Source: Mesorhabditis belari
Taxonomy: Eukaryota > Nematoda > Chromadorea > Rhabditida > Rhabditidae
NCBI GenBank assembly: GCA_958450365.1
Contig: CAUEEP010000728.1
Location: 558,001-622,000, forward strand
Direction: 5' to 3'
DNA length: 64,000 bases
The notes under the pieces were generated by a model, which worked only from the letters and a program-made list of their open reading frames with translations, made no database searches and had not been told where the DNA came from. A program made the translations under genes and the position numbers. Below, piece after piece: positions 9,803 to 23,045 of this stretch (its first letter is position 1; every line of letters starts with the position of its first letter).

Positions 9803-12800
9803 ATGGAAAGAGAAGTAGCGGATTTGCGAGCGCAACTCGGTTTTGGCGCCGAGTCGGTTCGCGTGAACGCTTTCGCGAATGTGGTCAAAAATTTGGAGCA
9901 CAAAGATGAGAGAAAAAAGGTAAAAACAGGTTCACAAATAGGAACAAAAAGCAAAATAAGGGGAGTTCTAATTATTGAAAAATTTTATTGTAGAAAGAAT
10001 ACCATCGACTCTTTTGGCAGTGCGTGAACGAGTACGGCGACTACATCTCGTCGCTGGCTGAAAAGGTTGGTCATTCAAATCATTCGGCTCGAAAATCAAA
10101 AAGTTATCTGAAACTTTGGCATTGTACGTAGAACTTTTCAATATTTTTTAGATAATCTCATCTCGTCTCCAATCGAGCGCTTTCAGCAATGAGGCGGTGA
10201 TTACCGAGATGATGGTTTGGAATGAAAACTTTTCATTGAAAAAAGAATCTAGGCGATTTTTTCCGCAAAAAAGCCGGGATCGAGAAGAATTTTGCGGTTT
10301 CTCTTGCATCAAAATGGAGATTTGTCAAGGTAATAAGAAAACTTAGAAACAAAGAGTTGTTATTTCAGAATCTGTGCTCAAATCTACTCGAGAGTGCCCG
10401 AAATGCTTGATGAGATGATTGAGGAAATGAAAGGAATCGATTGGGAAAGGTTTATTTCAGAAAATGATTGAATCTAAAAATGGTAATTTAGAGCCCGACC
10501 TGCCGTGCTCTCATTTTTGTGCATGGAGACTTTATCAGAAAGTCACAGAGTGATTCTCGCAGAATATCTTCTCGAAAAAGAGACCGAAAAGGCATCTCCA
10601 CTCTTCGTGTTGACGCTGAAAAGATTGTAAGTTTTCTTATTGCAAGTTTTCCAATTAAAGTCATTTAAATTAACCAATTTAGTCTCCCACAATCATTTCT
10701 TCGCCGTTTACCCCCAAGTCAACTGGTTTACGAGCATTGTATCAAAGAGGGAACATCTTTATCCGTCACATCACCCGTTCATTTGATGTCAAGAGCCAAG
10801 CAGACACTTTGCCAACCGAATCTTTTGAAAATCGGTAATTTCACAGGAAATTCAGTTATGGTATTGAAAATTACAAGGCCAAATATCTGGGTAACACAGC
10901 TGTCAAAGGTACACCCATTGACCCTTTCAGCTGAAGCTCATCCCTGCAATTTGCCCGTTTTCCTCACCCTCGTTGCTTCAATCGGGGAGTTGGCAAAAGT
11001 CGCTTCAGAGCTTGTCGATCGAAATGTTTTGGATCAGGTTAGCAAAATTAAATAATAACTAGATAATCAATTTTCAGGTTAAACAATTGATTCTCGAGAT
11101 TCAATCGTGGAGACCAACATTTTTGATTGCTAAAGATGAGGGCCAGTCGATCACCAATTTCGACTACTTTGAACGGGTTGTCGGTGACGGGGAAAGTCTG
11201 ACAGCTTATTGTAGGTTTTACGAAGTGCTTATAAACTTTTGAAAATCCTGTAAGAAGATCCAATTTTTGATTTCAGTTCAACGTTGGCTTAAAATGAATG
11301 AATGGGAAATCAATGATGATTCGATTTCTTTTCTCATTGGAGCGCTCGCCTTTGTGAAACAAGATGAGCACTCTATGGTTTTTCGGTTACTCGAAGAGTT
11401 TTGTCGGCGAAAAGCGGAATTTGTAAGTTTTTTCAAGGAGTATAATGACAACGAAGTATCAAAAAATCATGGAAACATTAGTTTAGATTACATTATCGTT
11501 TAGACACCGATTTCGATCCTTTGTCTTCTCACGATTTACAGTCGTCCATGGTTTTCCGTGTCAAAAGAGGCAATTATTGAGTGTATCGGACGGGTGACGA
11601 TAGCCGCAAAGAATACGGTATTTTGTCCAGTTTTTAAAGTTCAAGTAATTCATCATTTAGCTCGTCGTATCACCGGCACTGCGTTTTCTGCTAGCCGTTT
11701 GTCAAAAGGTGGGTTTTGTAAGTGTAAATAGTACAAATACGTAATAATTAGTACACATAAAAATGCTTTCTAGAAAGTCCAAGACCCTGTTGATGACAGT
11801 GTGGAGAATCGAGAGCGTTTAGCGGCAATTGCGGCAATTGGAGAGCTCTTTGTCGAATATAATGGTAAATTGATCATAAAAATTCTAAAACGATTTGATT
11901 AGTCAGCTTAACGATTTACTTTTTAGGTATCTTTGATGAGATCAAGTTTTTTGTGCATGGTGAAACCGGAGGATGGACACTCGCGGTGGACGGAGGCTCG
12001 CTTGGAGCTCGCTGCGACAATTTGCAAACACAGGTTTGTTCAATTAAGAGTAGCATTGGTTAAAAAATACTCTAAATTTATAACATTCATTTATTTTTCG
12101 ATATCTAGTGAACTCTCGGACGAGCTCCTTCCATCTCTATCCACTCTTCTCACCAAGGGCGGCCCACTTCTCCCAGCGGTGCTCCGAGTGATCAAAGTGC
12201 TTTGCGAAGAAGGGGTTTGTCGAATAAAGCTAATTTCTTTGTTTACTTTTGTTTATAATACTTTTATACTTCAGGTATTCGAAATCCCAGTGATCGCCAA
12301 TCAATCCCGAACCCGATCCGTCCACGATCCAAAAGCCCTCTCCGAGCATGCAAGAATTTTGGCGTTATCTCGAGTTGTGAGCTTGTTTTCAAATTGTTTA
12401 AAAAAACAAATCTGCTCTTAAATATAATATTCTTATCATCAAAAGTTTCTGTTTTTCAGGAATCAAATCGACCACAAGAAGAGCTTGATGAAGAGGAGGC
12501 GGAAAATTTACAGAAAAATCAGGTTAGCTGGGACCAGTTGCAAAGTTATGGGCAAATGATTCATTTAGAATTTAAAAATGACATTTGAAGTGGCAGTATT
12601 TATCCAAAATTTGTTCAGGAATTCGCTCAGCAAGTCGCTCTGCCAGAGCTATGGACGATGACGGGTCATTTAAGTGAAATCGTTCGCGATGCCGCTTTTG
12701 AAAGTGAGGGATTTTTAAATGAACATTGTCGGAAAATTTTAAATCCACCAATATGCCTTTAGGCCTTACAAATTTCTCACTGGAAGAAATCTATGTTCAC

Positions 12801-15800
12801 ATTGATTCGATCACGGAAAATGAGAACGAAGAAGGAAAAACCGTCAAAATGGAAAAGGTTTGTCTCTTTTTTCAATAACTAAACCAAAATCTTGCAGTTA
12901 TCCGACGTTTTGCTGGATCAAGTTTTGGGCAATGATGTTGAAAGGAGTGAAGGTGAGAAACAATGAACTTTTTGTGATCATTTGCCTTTAGGTCTCACTA
13001 AATTTCTCCACAGAGCTGTAGCTGAAGATCTCGAGAGTTTGCCACGACCATTGTACACCAAAAAAGTTAGTAAAGTTAATTAAAGTTAAAATAAAGTAAA
13101 GCTTTTGAATTCCGATTTTTAGGATCAACGAAGACGAGGATCCACTTTTTCCCACCACATTTGCCATTTATGAAACAAAGCAAAATGAGGTGGATTGGAA
13201 AAGAGCTTACTTTATCAATATTTCCCTTTTAGGATGCCGATTTGAATTTTCTTTCGATTCTCTCAATCATCCTCAAAGGGATCCCCATTGATAAACGACC
13301 ATTTCTGGCGAAGAGAATGCTCACGAAATGTTTGATACAGGTATTTGATGATTGAACAATATCCGGATTAGAATCTGTTTTCTAAAAGTGCATTTTATGA
13401 GTTACCGTATTTCATAAAGCATAAATTTCATAAGACTACAAATTTCAGATCTCAACTCCAAGCACCAATTCGCCAGATTTCCCCAAATACCTTTCCGCTT
13501 GGCGATCGTTGACGGAAACTTGTTTAGAGGTGTTCGCGAAATCACATCTCGAACAAGGAGAACCGTCGTTTACTTGGTGAGTAACTGAACTGTTTTACTC
13601 TTAAAAAAAACCAGTATACTCACTCAAATCTTTAGGGCAAGGGATCAACTTTGCGAAGAGCTTCGTCGTGCTCTTTTGCAAGCGGAAGACTCACTCTCCA
13701 ATGTGCTCACCGTGTTGATCTACATGGCATTGAAGCTGAGTAATGTTCACGAGGTAATCAAAAATAAAGTGAAGTCCTAAAAGCTATAAATCTAGAGCTC
13801 TTCATCGAATCCCTATCGTCCGTGGTTGATCTCAGTGATCGAGTTCCTTTGTTTGGTTAAAGATTGGAATCACAATCCACGAATGAATCCGATCTTTCAA
13901 TGTGTTATCGTAAGGATTGATTTAGCTTTTAAAGATAAAAGATATTTAGCTTTATATACTGTAGCTGAACAGGTTACTAATTGTAGTCCTCACGATAATT
14001 TTGAAACGATCACATTTTAGAAGTCGATAAGTGAATCAAAGAAGCTTGCAAGGCTTGGATTGATGCTTTTCTCAAAGCATCTTTTAAAAGTAAATTTCAT
14101 TTCTTTAAGAATTGAAGCTGACTTTTAACATTTCAACATAGAGATTTCATTTCAGAGTGATCTCTCATTCTATCAAGGCAATTCGCTTGTCAATGATGAG
14201 CAAGCAATAACCCGTGAAATGTTCGGCAATGACGGAGAATGGGTAAGTTGACGGAGAGATGATCCAAAATACAAAAAGATATTCAGGCAATGTATTTAAT
14301 TGATGGAACAGCAACTTCAAGTGAATCAACAATGGTCTCAAGGGAGAAGAGTACTTTGATTGGTGAGATTATCACATTATAAACTTTTCAAGCAACAATT
14401 CTTCAGCGATTACGATAGCTTTTTTTTTTCTAAAGGACATCTTTTAGAAAAAGCTTTTGTCACAAAATTGTGATAAAATTGATGGTTTTCAGGTTATTCC
14501 CTCGGTTTGGCGCCGATGACGCTCGAGGTGGAGGCAAATAAAACGACAAATCCCTCTCTTCAAATGCCAAAATTTGAATCAATCGAACACGTGGACACAG
14601 TTCATGTTTGAGAACTTTAAAAACCTAAAAATTCTTCAATTCTAGCAAATTTTCAATCATTTATCCGAAGTGGATAGTACTTGTTTTGAAGCAAATCGGA
14701 GAAAAGTAAAGAAAGCGTTGGAAATGGTGATCAAGAAAAAAGACGTGGAAATGGGGAAAGCGGTTTGGAAAGGTGAGTGGTTAGTTTTATATATATATAA
14801 TCAAAATAATATTTAAAATATTATTTTAAAATAATTCAGGTCTATCTTCGTATTCTCTATCACAATGTGATCGAGTTTTGTCGAAACTTCCACTCGACTA
14901 CGCGGCGTTGCCAGAGAATAGCCTGTTGCGAGCCGTCGAGCGGAGGATACGGTAGGAAATTTCTGTAGGATAATAAACAATAGTTTATAGCACTGAATCA
15001 TCATTCGTTTTTAAAATAATGTTTTAATCTGAAAACCAATTTCAGAGTGATCACCACCCCCGCGAAGCGTGATGTCTTGTTGAAGTCACTGACGAATCAA
15101 TGCCGGAAAAATGATGGGTGAGTGTTTGCGGGTTCTTCCTCAACCCCAATTTACGATACTTTTGAATATTTGCAATTTATAAGCTCAATCTTTTATGTTT
15201 CCATTTTTCAGTCGAAACCTTCCTCCAATCGACATCTCACATCTCATTTCTTATGCCAATGATGTCACTTCGTGGATTACCGTTTTTCAATTGGCTGTCC
15301 AACAAAAACACTCAACAGTTGGAGAATTTATGAATTATAAAAAAAACCTTGAAAGCTTTAGTTGATTGCAAGATTGATTTCTCGAAAATCTGCACTAAAA
15401 ATTGAAGCCGATTTTACGGTGATAGAGACGTTGGCGAAGAATTTTGAAGAATTTCACGGATCGATCCCGGAAAGGAGTCAGCGGCAAGTGGTGGGCTTTG
15501 AAAGGAGAAAAAGCCTTATCCGATAGAGAATCTTGATCTGATAGATTGAAATTGATTATTGTAAATTTGAAAAATTTTCAGGCTAATCACTTATTGAATC
15601 AATTGGAGTCAATTGAGTCGCAGAATCGAGAAATCCTTTCAGAGAGAATCGGCGAATTGTCGAAGATTCCGGTTTGTTTATCCATCTAATCTCAACTTTT
15701 GTTACCATTTTCCAATCTAAGACCAAACGAACATTTTCCAATACAAGAACTTTATTCCAGATTTTCTGCCAAGAACTCACAACTTTCCTCACCAAACCGA

Positions 15801-18328
15801 CGAGTTGTTTGGAGATCGAGAAGGCATTGTGGAAAACGATCGAGGGAAAAGCGAATCAGCAAATCATCGGGGATACATTTTTGGGAACGTAAGTTAGTTC
15901 ACAGGGATAAATTTAGCTTGCACTGGAGTGACGTGACTACTACAGCCCAGTTGATAGCAACCCAAGTTGTTTCAACATCAAAAAGATATCGAAAATCAAG
16001 AAAATGAAGCAATATCCGGGCTATAAGCGGGATATGAAAGTACATTCCAGTGCAAATTGTTTTCCATAAAATCCTTCGATTTCCTCGATTTGTGGGGATG
16101 GGCGTTGTCTTCAAGCACAAAAACGGAACCATTCCATTCGTTCTGATAGACCAATCGGAGAATTTTCTGCTCAACTTGTTGCATATGACGTCTATAAACA
16201 TCACTGTGAAAAGTTTGACCCTTCTGGAACAGCTCCCAAAAAAAGTATGCCAGAGGAACACCTATCGACACACTGAAATCGCTTATTCCCATGAGTATTT
16301 CGTTTTTCCACCACTTTTCCCAATCGACCTTTCTTCAACCATTGTCGTTTCAACACTCGATAATCATAGAATATCCACGATTGATCATGAGTCACAATAT
16401 TGAAAAGAGGAAACCGACCGCATCGATATTCGTTCAGTAGTTGACGGCATGACCGCGCTCTTTGGCCCTTAATCGAATTTTTCAAATGATAGGGAATTTG
16501 CCGCTGTTTCAACCACTTTCTTCCGGGTTTTTTGAGCCAATGCCATACTGTCATTCTTCAGCAATAGCTTTGTGCCAAAATCCAAGTCGTTCCTTCGGGA
16601 TTTTGCTGAAGTTGGCGCCTCAACGTCTGTCGATTCACTTTTCTGGGACGACCGCTTCCTCGCTTTCGTGTGAGCCGGTTGTCACCTTTTCGGAACTTCT
16701 GAAACCATCATCGTGTAGTCCTTTCCTTGACGATTGTTGGCCCATAAAAGATTTGATTTCTCTCGCTGCTTTGGCCGCGGAAATCCTCTTCAAATATCGT
16801 TGATGGATTATTGATGGATTTCTTTACCAAACAGCGCCATGTGATCGATCACAATTTTTTTTGTTTTTGATTCCTAAAAAAGAGAATTTAACACATAAAA
16901 CTGGAATTGTAAATTAGTATAATAAAAAAAAGAGAAAGAAAAAGTGTTAATTTGTCGCTGAATACGAATCAAATGAAGAAACGACAATTTTTTATGGGAC
17001 AACCTAATATATGATGAATAAAATTTCAAGTTTATACAATGTTTATGGGTTAAGCATAGCATAAATCTATCACAGGTTCATTCAAGTATTAACCATCTTG
17101 CAGAATCGTCGCTTGTTGGCTCGAGTGTTCCAAAGAGTCCCGGGCATTGTCGATGGGGAAAATTGTCGAGATATTGAGAGGAAGCACAAAAAGTCAGAGG
17201 TAAAAAAAAAGTTTAAAATTAAACAAAAAAAAAATGTAAAATTTCAGTCAAACGATCGCTTGTCTAATTGGGGATCGTTGTTCTTTGATGTCTTTTCCTC
17301 AAATGATTTTGATCTTTTCCGATGCCTTGACCCAAGCAAAAGTTCTTATCGCTAAAGGAGACAAGGTTTAGAATTAAAGGAAATTTTTAAAACTCAAACC
17401 TTTAGCCAGTTTTGCTATCATTTTGGCCGATTATCGTTTCATTGATCGTTTCGATTCCATCTCCGATTCCTTTCCAATTTGTTCGAGAGGATGATGAAAA
17501 AACGGTGAGTAGAGAGTTACAAAAAGCTTAAAAAAAATTTTGTTTTTTGGATATAACTATATTTGTACTCAAGTTTAATAGAAGAATCTATAATTAAAGA
17601 AATATAATTTAGGTGGAACTTGCAGCTCGACGAGTCCAATATCATCTCGATTTTCTTCTGGCTAGAGACGAGTTCGCTTCGTTGATTGAACCGGTTGGTT
17701 TTCTTAATTTGATAGTTAAAGGTGTTTTTTTATTTCAGAAATAACGCAATTAATCTATTTTTTTCTATTTGCCTTTTTAGACTTCTAAACAATGGTTCAA
17801 GAAATTTTTTTAGTTGGCGAGTTATCTACTGACAATTATCCCAGATCTTCAACCGCCACACTTGCAAGGAGCTAAAGGTTTACTGTTTACTGGTTTACTG
17901 TTTACTGGTTTACCAATTTACTGTTTACTGGTTTACTGGTTTACTTTTACTGGTTTACTGGTTTACTAGTTTACTGTTTACTGGTTTACTGGTTTACTGT
18001 TTACTGGTTTACTGTTGATTCATTTATTGCGTTGCACTTTTTGAAGTCTTAATTATCAAATGTACTTGTCTAAGTCTTAAGAAGGTCAGCTCATCCAGTT
18101 ACTTCAAATGTTTCATTGGTATCTTGAGATACAGTGACGCTTCTGAGCGCACTTTTTAGAAAACCGATTAATCAAGTGTTAAGCTATCGTGTAAGTTTAC
18201 AGGCATAGGCATTGTATTGGAGCATTTGTATGTAATCTTTATTTCCAGATTGCTTTCGCATGCTACTCGGCAAGCGCTCACTTCCACAAATCGACAACGA
18301 CGCCAAGTGGAGAATGCTGTTCGCATGA
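9803..18328 (+). CDS. Very large alpha-solenoid (HEAT-like) protein, tentatively focadhin-like
   Basis: About 40 short exons from ATG at 9803 (after a TTTTCAG acceptor that could be a trans-splice site) to TGA at 18328. Start: MEREVADLRAQLGFGAESVR. The product, roughly 1,500 residues, is almost wholly amphipathic helices, without signal peptide or membrane segment, fitting a cytosolic helical scaffold. Segments such as RWTEARLELAATICKHS, ELLPSLSTLLTKGG and AVLRVIKVLCEEGV resemble the DUF3730 region of focadhin as I remember it; this is family-level inference, not a search result. Frame slips in homopolymers occur near 11948 (T6), 13060-13065 (A6), 15339-15346 (A8) and 15397-15401 (A5), yet surrounding phases stay consistent. 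One intron (15889-17100) holds a dead mariner. Last exons: VELAARRVQYHLDFLLARDE, then LASYLLTIIPDLQPPHLQGA, then a final exon from 18250. Confidence 0.7.
15895..17006 (-). mobile_element. Decayed mariner transposon with broken transposase
   Basis: On the minus strand, transposase fragments in different frames include ARSCRQLLNEYRCGRFPLF, VTHDQSWIFYDYRV, VFVLEDNAHPHKSRKS and LSYPAYSPDIASFS. These correspond to the DDE region of mariner (DxSW, then LxDNAxPH, then YSPDxxPxD-like), in order but interrupted by frameshifts and stops. The right end at 17006 carries TAGGTTGTCCCATAAAAAAT, a typical mariner terminus next to TA. The matching left terminus is not visible, so this copy is truncated. It lies in an intron of the solenoid gene, in the opposite orientation. 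Confidence 0.85.
17875..18013 (+). repeat. GTTTACTG microsatellite after an exon
   Basis: GTTTACTG/GTTTACTGGTTTACT units begin directly at the splice donor of the exon ending QPPHLQGAK and fill the start of the intron. The exon plus this array recurs at 22690-22917. Confidence 0.9.
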
Positions 18329-18980
18329 AGAGGAAAATATTTCAAATGAGAATTTTTATTATATAATGATTCGGGTTTACTCTACCCACTTACTCTTTGT
18401 GCCAAAATCTTTTTGTGATATCATTTTTTCAAATAACATAATTTATTGGTGTCACATTTGTCCAACGAATGGAAAAATTGAGAGAGAACAAATTTTGGGG
18501 AAAAACACACACAAAAAAATGACATGCAAATGTGGGGAAAGCAAAAAAAAAAAGGGGGAGGAGAAGAACCGTGTATCGGATGGGATTGATGAGATGCGGT
18601 GGATGTGCGCTGAATGTTGAGATGAGAAGAATCGGGGAGGAGAAACGGGACGGGGATCGATTTAGCTCAGGGGAAAAAGGCTGAAATTCAGAATTTTTCC
18701 TTCATCCATCCCCATTTGATTTTTTATAATACCTTTGACTATTTTTATAATAGCTCAACCTTTACCGTATTTTTTTAGAATTTTTAAGCTTTCTGATTGT
18801 ACCGCTATACGCGAATTCATGATCCGCTAGTTTTTCTCATTTTCTAAATTTTTTCTTACAGTTTGAAGGAGTACTATATAAAAAAAATCAAGCAATTAAA
18901 AAGTTTCACTAATAGAAAGAAACATTTTTCTTTTGAATTTCTCAGATTACTCTAAAAAAAACTGACTTTTTGTGTTGTCT
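18329..18980. other. Convergent intergenic region
   Basis: The solenoid gene (+) and flp-11 (-) end facing each other here, so this stretch must hold both 3' UTRs. It is A/T-rich with purine runs near 18540-18660. No coding exon or structured RNA was recognised. Confidence 0.6.
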
Positions 18981-21190
18981 CTAATTGTTGGCATATTGCA
19001 GCCTTTGCAGTGTCGAGAGGATGTCGTGCATGTGATCCAAATGATTGCCCGAACGACCGAATCGCACTGAAATTCGGTAATCAGAGAGTTAATAAACATT
19101 CAACTCTCATTATTAAACTTTTAAAAAGCAATGAGAGTTGAGTGTTTTTTTTTTTTTTGATTTTTCCCAAAAAGCCATGCAGTTATTTTGCTCGGTGTTT
19201 AGGACAGTTTTTCAGCTTTCCCTTGCAGTTTTCCCTTTGAAACTCTACCTATTTACGAAGATAGTATTGTTCTTGAAAGTTTACATTTAAAATCAAATTA
19301 ATTAACATGAAAAAAAGCAGCTTTATCACTTACCAAATGGTTGTGGTTGAGCGTTTCGCTTGTCCTGGGTGGAGACAGACGAGCGCTTTCCGAATCTGAA
19401 AAGTTGCACTGATGGACACGGCTATCTTTACAGTAGTCTCAGCCTATCGTACTATTCAGAGCATTCATCTCACCCCTACTATCGTACTATTATATTTCAA
19501 TCCAGAAATAGGACTTACGGTAACTAGAATCCGAAACTTTCGGTAACTTTTGGTGCTAGACCCTGAATGTTAGACTAAGACTGTCTTGAAGCTAGCCGCT
19601 GTAATGTATTTTATCCCAAATCTATTGTAGATCTTAAAACCAGAGCCGAACCCTAATCATGCTATATTACCATCATCTATAGGTAAGGTTAAACGTGAGC
19701 TAGAGAAATCAGCTTTGGCACACGCTATTGGATACGAATTATTGGTGTGCTAGAAAATGGGCATTTCTAAAGTAAAGGAAAGTCAACGATCCCGATTTCA
19801 ACAGGCTTCTTTTATCTAACTTTTATCTAAATATCTAACGATTTCAGCAGGCTTACCACATTGTTGTAAAAACCCGTATCTTTTCTTTTCTTTTCTCAAA
19901 AAAAAACTCCTGTTTTTAATCATTTAATCTCTTTTTTTTCTGCACTTCGATAACGGAAATGACAAAAGGATAATTAAGAAGAATTTTTCGTTTTTCTGTT
20001 CTTTCATTCATGAAATGAGAAGAAAAAAAAGACTCAAGTGAGGCATAAACACGCAAAAATGAAACAAGGAGAAGAGCGAATGTTCTTGCGGCTATTCTTT
20101 TGTGAAAAATGAAAAAGAAGAAAGAAGAAGCAAAGCAGTTTGCAATGATTTGTTTGAGCTGGTGTTTTATATACTCTGGCCTGCTTAAACGCACATTCTT
20201 TCTGGTGCACTAAATCGAAAGAAAGAAGACTGAAGCGAGTGCACTAGAAGGGCTGCGTTTCTGGCTTTAAAAGTACACTAGAAAGCTGTTAAATGGCTTG
20301 GCACTAGAAAGATGGCTTTATAGAGTGCGAATGAGATATGGCAAGTTAATTTAAAGCTTTTAAAAAATAAAAAATGTTAAATAGCCTTTGTGGTTGTTAG
20401 AAAAATGGATGAAAACTTAATTTGAAGGGGATTTTTTTTTTTTGATTCGAAAACCCACCTAACCAAGGCATTCCTCAATCCTCCATTCGGCGCGGCTCTT
20501 CCAAATCGCACAAGTGCATTGCGCATTGGGGCGGCTCGTTTCTCGAAACTGAATTACAAATCCAACTACGATTTTTCCCCATTTTCTTATTTAATCGTTG
20601 ATTTGAAAGAGCTATTTTATGAAAGAGATTGGATATTTTTATCCCATATACATAAAGCAGAAAAAAAAATGGAAAAATGAAATCCGCTAATGTAACGAAT
20701 CCATTAGGTGCTATGTTGAAAAAATCGCAAAATCGCAAAATAGCATCAGCAAAATGTTAAAAGCTTTGGCAAGAGACGAAAATTTTCAGAAAAACTAAGC
20801 TTTAAACTTTGATTTTTAAAACATTTACAAGTTAAGTTTAAAGATAACTCGAGGAATAGATTTCATTTTTAGCATTACTCTTAAAATGTTTCGCAGAGAA
20901 TAGGAAAATTCTCTTGACAGCAACACCTGACTCTTTTGGTTCACTTGGCTCTTTGCCGCTTGACAATCGGAAACACTCATCTTTTGGCGCACTCCTTTTC
21001 AGCGGCCGTAAGGAAAGATGAGAATTTTTTTACGCCAGAAGATGTCTTTGATTTTTAGACACAAAGAACAACTTCTGTTACTAATACGGTTCAAATTTTA
21101 CCTGATATCATCATCGTCTTCGAGTTGTGCCTGCGTGGAAAGTGAGAAAAGAAGAACGATCAAAAGGAACCAAGACACCAACGGATGCAT
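18981..21190 (-). CDS. flp-11: FLP-11 FMRFamide-like neuropeptide precursor
   Basis: Four exons on the minus strand, 21190-21102, 20548-20459, 19395-19334 and 19066-18981, give exactly 109 codons with stop, all in phase. A signal peptide (MHPLVSWFLLIVLLFSLSTQ) precedes an acidic spacer and a KR site. Three amidated peptides are bounded by KR/R sites: AAPMRNALVRFG, AAPNGGLRNALVRFG and NAQPQPFVRFG. The order, two MRNALVRFG-type peptides then a PQPFVRFG-type, and the C-terminal SGNHLDHMHDILSTLQRL tail match the known C. elegans FLP-11 precursor, whose peptides are released by the RIS neuron to promote sleep. The spacer between peptides 2 and 3 is short (SSVSTQDKR). Processing and amidation signals (G before K/R) are all intact. 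Confidence is high because each diagnostic part is present. Confidence 0.95.
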
Positions 21191-21569
21191 TGCCGTGAGA
21201 AGTGAGCTTGGGGCAAAGGAATCCGAGGATGTCGATGAAGAGGTGAAGAGGGAAAAAGGGAAGGCGAGGGGCGGAGCCATCGATGAAGATGGCGAACAAG
21301 ACAACCACTCCTTATGGGCATTCTGGAAGAAGAGAGTCTTCTCGAATTGTAGACATGTAAATAGGGATATTGCTATGTTAACACTAGCCGGATAAAGAGT
21401 TTATCAGTTTGGAGTTGAAGTTGACAAAGAAGTTTACCTAGAAATCAGGATCTAGAGGTACAACTTTCGTTTGTGCTCTGTGAGTTTATTTTCCAGCCAA
21501 ACCAAGTCAGATTTTAATGCTTAATTACAGTAAGATTGTAATTCCAGGCCAAAGACAATTGAAAGCCAT

Positions 21570-21966
21570 TGAGCTTGGTTTGGCTTGGCTTTGGCTTGGC
21601 TTGGTCTTAGCTTGGTTTTGGCTCGGCTTTGGCTTGGTTTTAGCTTGGCTTTGGCTTGGCTTTAGCTTGGCTTTGGCTTGGCTTTGCTTTAGCTTAACTT
21701 TAGCTTGGTTTTGGCTTTGCTTTGGCTTGGCTTTGGCTTTGCTTTGGCTTTGCTTTGGCTTTGCTTTGGCTTTGCTTTGGCTTTGCTTTGGCTTTGCTTT
21801 AGCTTAACTTTAGCTTGGTTTTGGCTTTGCTTTGGCTTGGCTTTGGCTTTGCTTTGGCTTTGCTTTGGCTTTGCTTTGGCTTTGCTTTGGCTTTGCTTTG
21901 GCTTTGCTTTGGCTTTGCTTTGGCTTTGCTTTGGCTTGGCTTTGGCTTGGCTTTAGTTTGTCTTAG
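21570..21966. repeat. GGCTTTGCTTTG minisatellite
   Basis: 6- and 12-bp units (GGCTTT / GCTTTG / GGCTTG) with a higher-order repeat of about 110 bp marked by TTTAGCTTAACTTTAGCTTG at about 21690 and 21800. It lies upstream of flp-11. Long Leu/Ala/Trp readings on the plus strand and Lys/Ala/Gln readings on the minus strand are by-products. Confidence 0.9.
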
Positions 21967-22689
21967 CTTTTGAATAGCCTTAGCTTTTGGAAACAAGCAG
22001 ATGACAAAGATTTTCGAGCTAGTCATAGAACAAGTTTATTCCCCCTTTTTCACACCAAAAACTGCCATCATATTTCCATTTTTGGGTTTTTCGAGGGTCG
22101 ACAAAAAGAAAAAAAATTGAATTCTTTGATCCATTTTGTCTCTTTTTATCCTTTCCACCAAATTTTCGCGGCCTCATCCCAATTTGTATCTCATTTTTTT
22201 TTCAAAAGAGAAAAGGAAAAGAAAAAATGACAAAAGAGAGACTAAATATATTTAAATTAATGAGGAAACTTGGGGAACTCTTAAAGAAATTCCGAAATTT
22301 GCACTCAATTGCTATTCATTCACATCAGGACAAGGAAATGAAAAGTTTTTGAGGGGCAATTTAGAGAAAAATTATCGATGCAGCTTTTGTTTGTTGGAAA
22401 AAGGGTGAAACAAGAGTTTAACTTGGTTTGAAGTTTGAAGATCAACCAATGAATTTCAATGAAACTTTTGCTCAAAAGTTTAAAGTTTGCTTTTGTTTTA
22501 TCAGAGTGCAGAAATTGTAGCTTCAAATGAAACGGAAACCATTCAATCGGTTTGATTCAAATCGAAAACGCACAAAGCAGAATGGTATCCTAATATTTGG
22601 TAGACTCAAACAAAATGATTAGCTTTAAACGATTCCCTGACCGCGAAAACCCTTGGGTACAAGTTTACAGCTAAATTTCTTCTTTTTTT

Positions 22690-22917
22690 TTTAGTTTGCG
22701 AGTTATCTACTGACAACTATCCCAGATCTTCAACCGCCACACTTGCAAGGAGCTAAAGGTTTACTGTTTACTGGTTTACTGTTTACTGGTTTACTAATTT
22801 ACTGTTTACTGTTTACTGGTTTACTGGTTTACTTTTTACTGTTTACTGGTTTACTAATTTACTGGTTTACTGTTGATTCATTTATTGTGTTGCACTTTCT
22901 GGAGTCTTAATTATCCA
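22690..22917 (+). pseudogene. Copy of a solenoid-gene exon with its flanking microsatellite
   Basis: A TTTTTTAG acceptor, the exon encoding ASYLLTIIPDLQPPHLQGAK, the following GTTTACTG array and the unique sequence ending in CATTTATTG.GTTGCACTTT.TG all recur here from 17.8-18.06 kb with few changes. It is isolated from other exons and is therefore a dead segmental copy about 4.9 kb from its source. Confidence 0.85.
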
Positions 22918-23002
22918 AATTGTGAAACTAGAAATTGTGTGTAAAAATTGTGAAACTAGAGATTAACTTGGTTTAAGTTTAAAGATCAACCAATCAACCT
23001 TG

Positions 23003-23045
23003 GATGTCCACTAGCTAGATTGTAATCCAGCTAGTGGACACCCAA
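23003..23045. other. Short perfect hairpin
   Basis: GTCCACTAGCT pairs with AGCTAGTGGAC across a loop of about 13 nt (stem at least 11 bp, extended by TGG/CCA-like flanks). Function unknown. Confidence 0.5.

Noticed and set aside
21517..22026. Leu/Ala/Trp or Lys/Ala/Gln repeat proteins
   Set aside because: Products of the GGCTTT minisatellite, with no start context or splice support.
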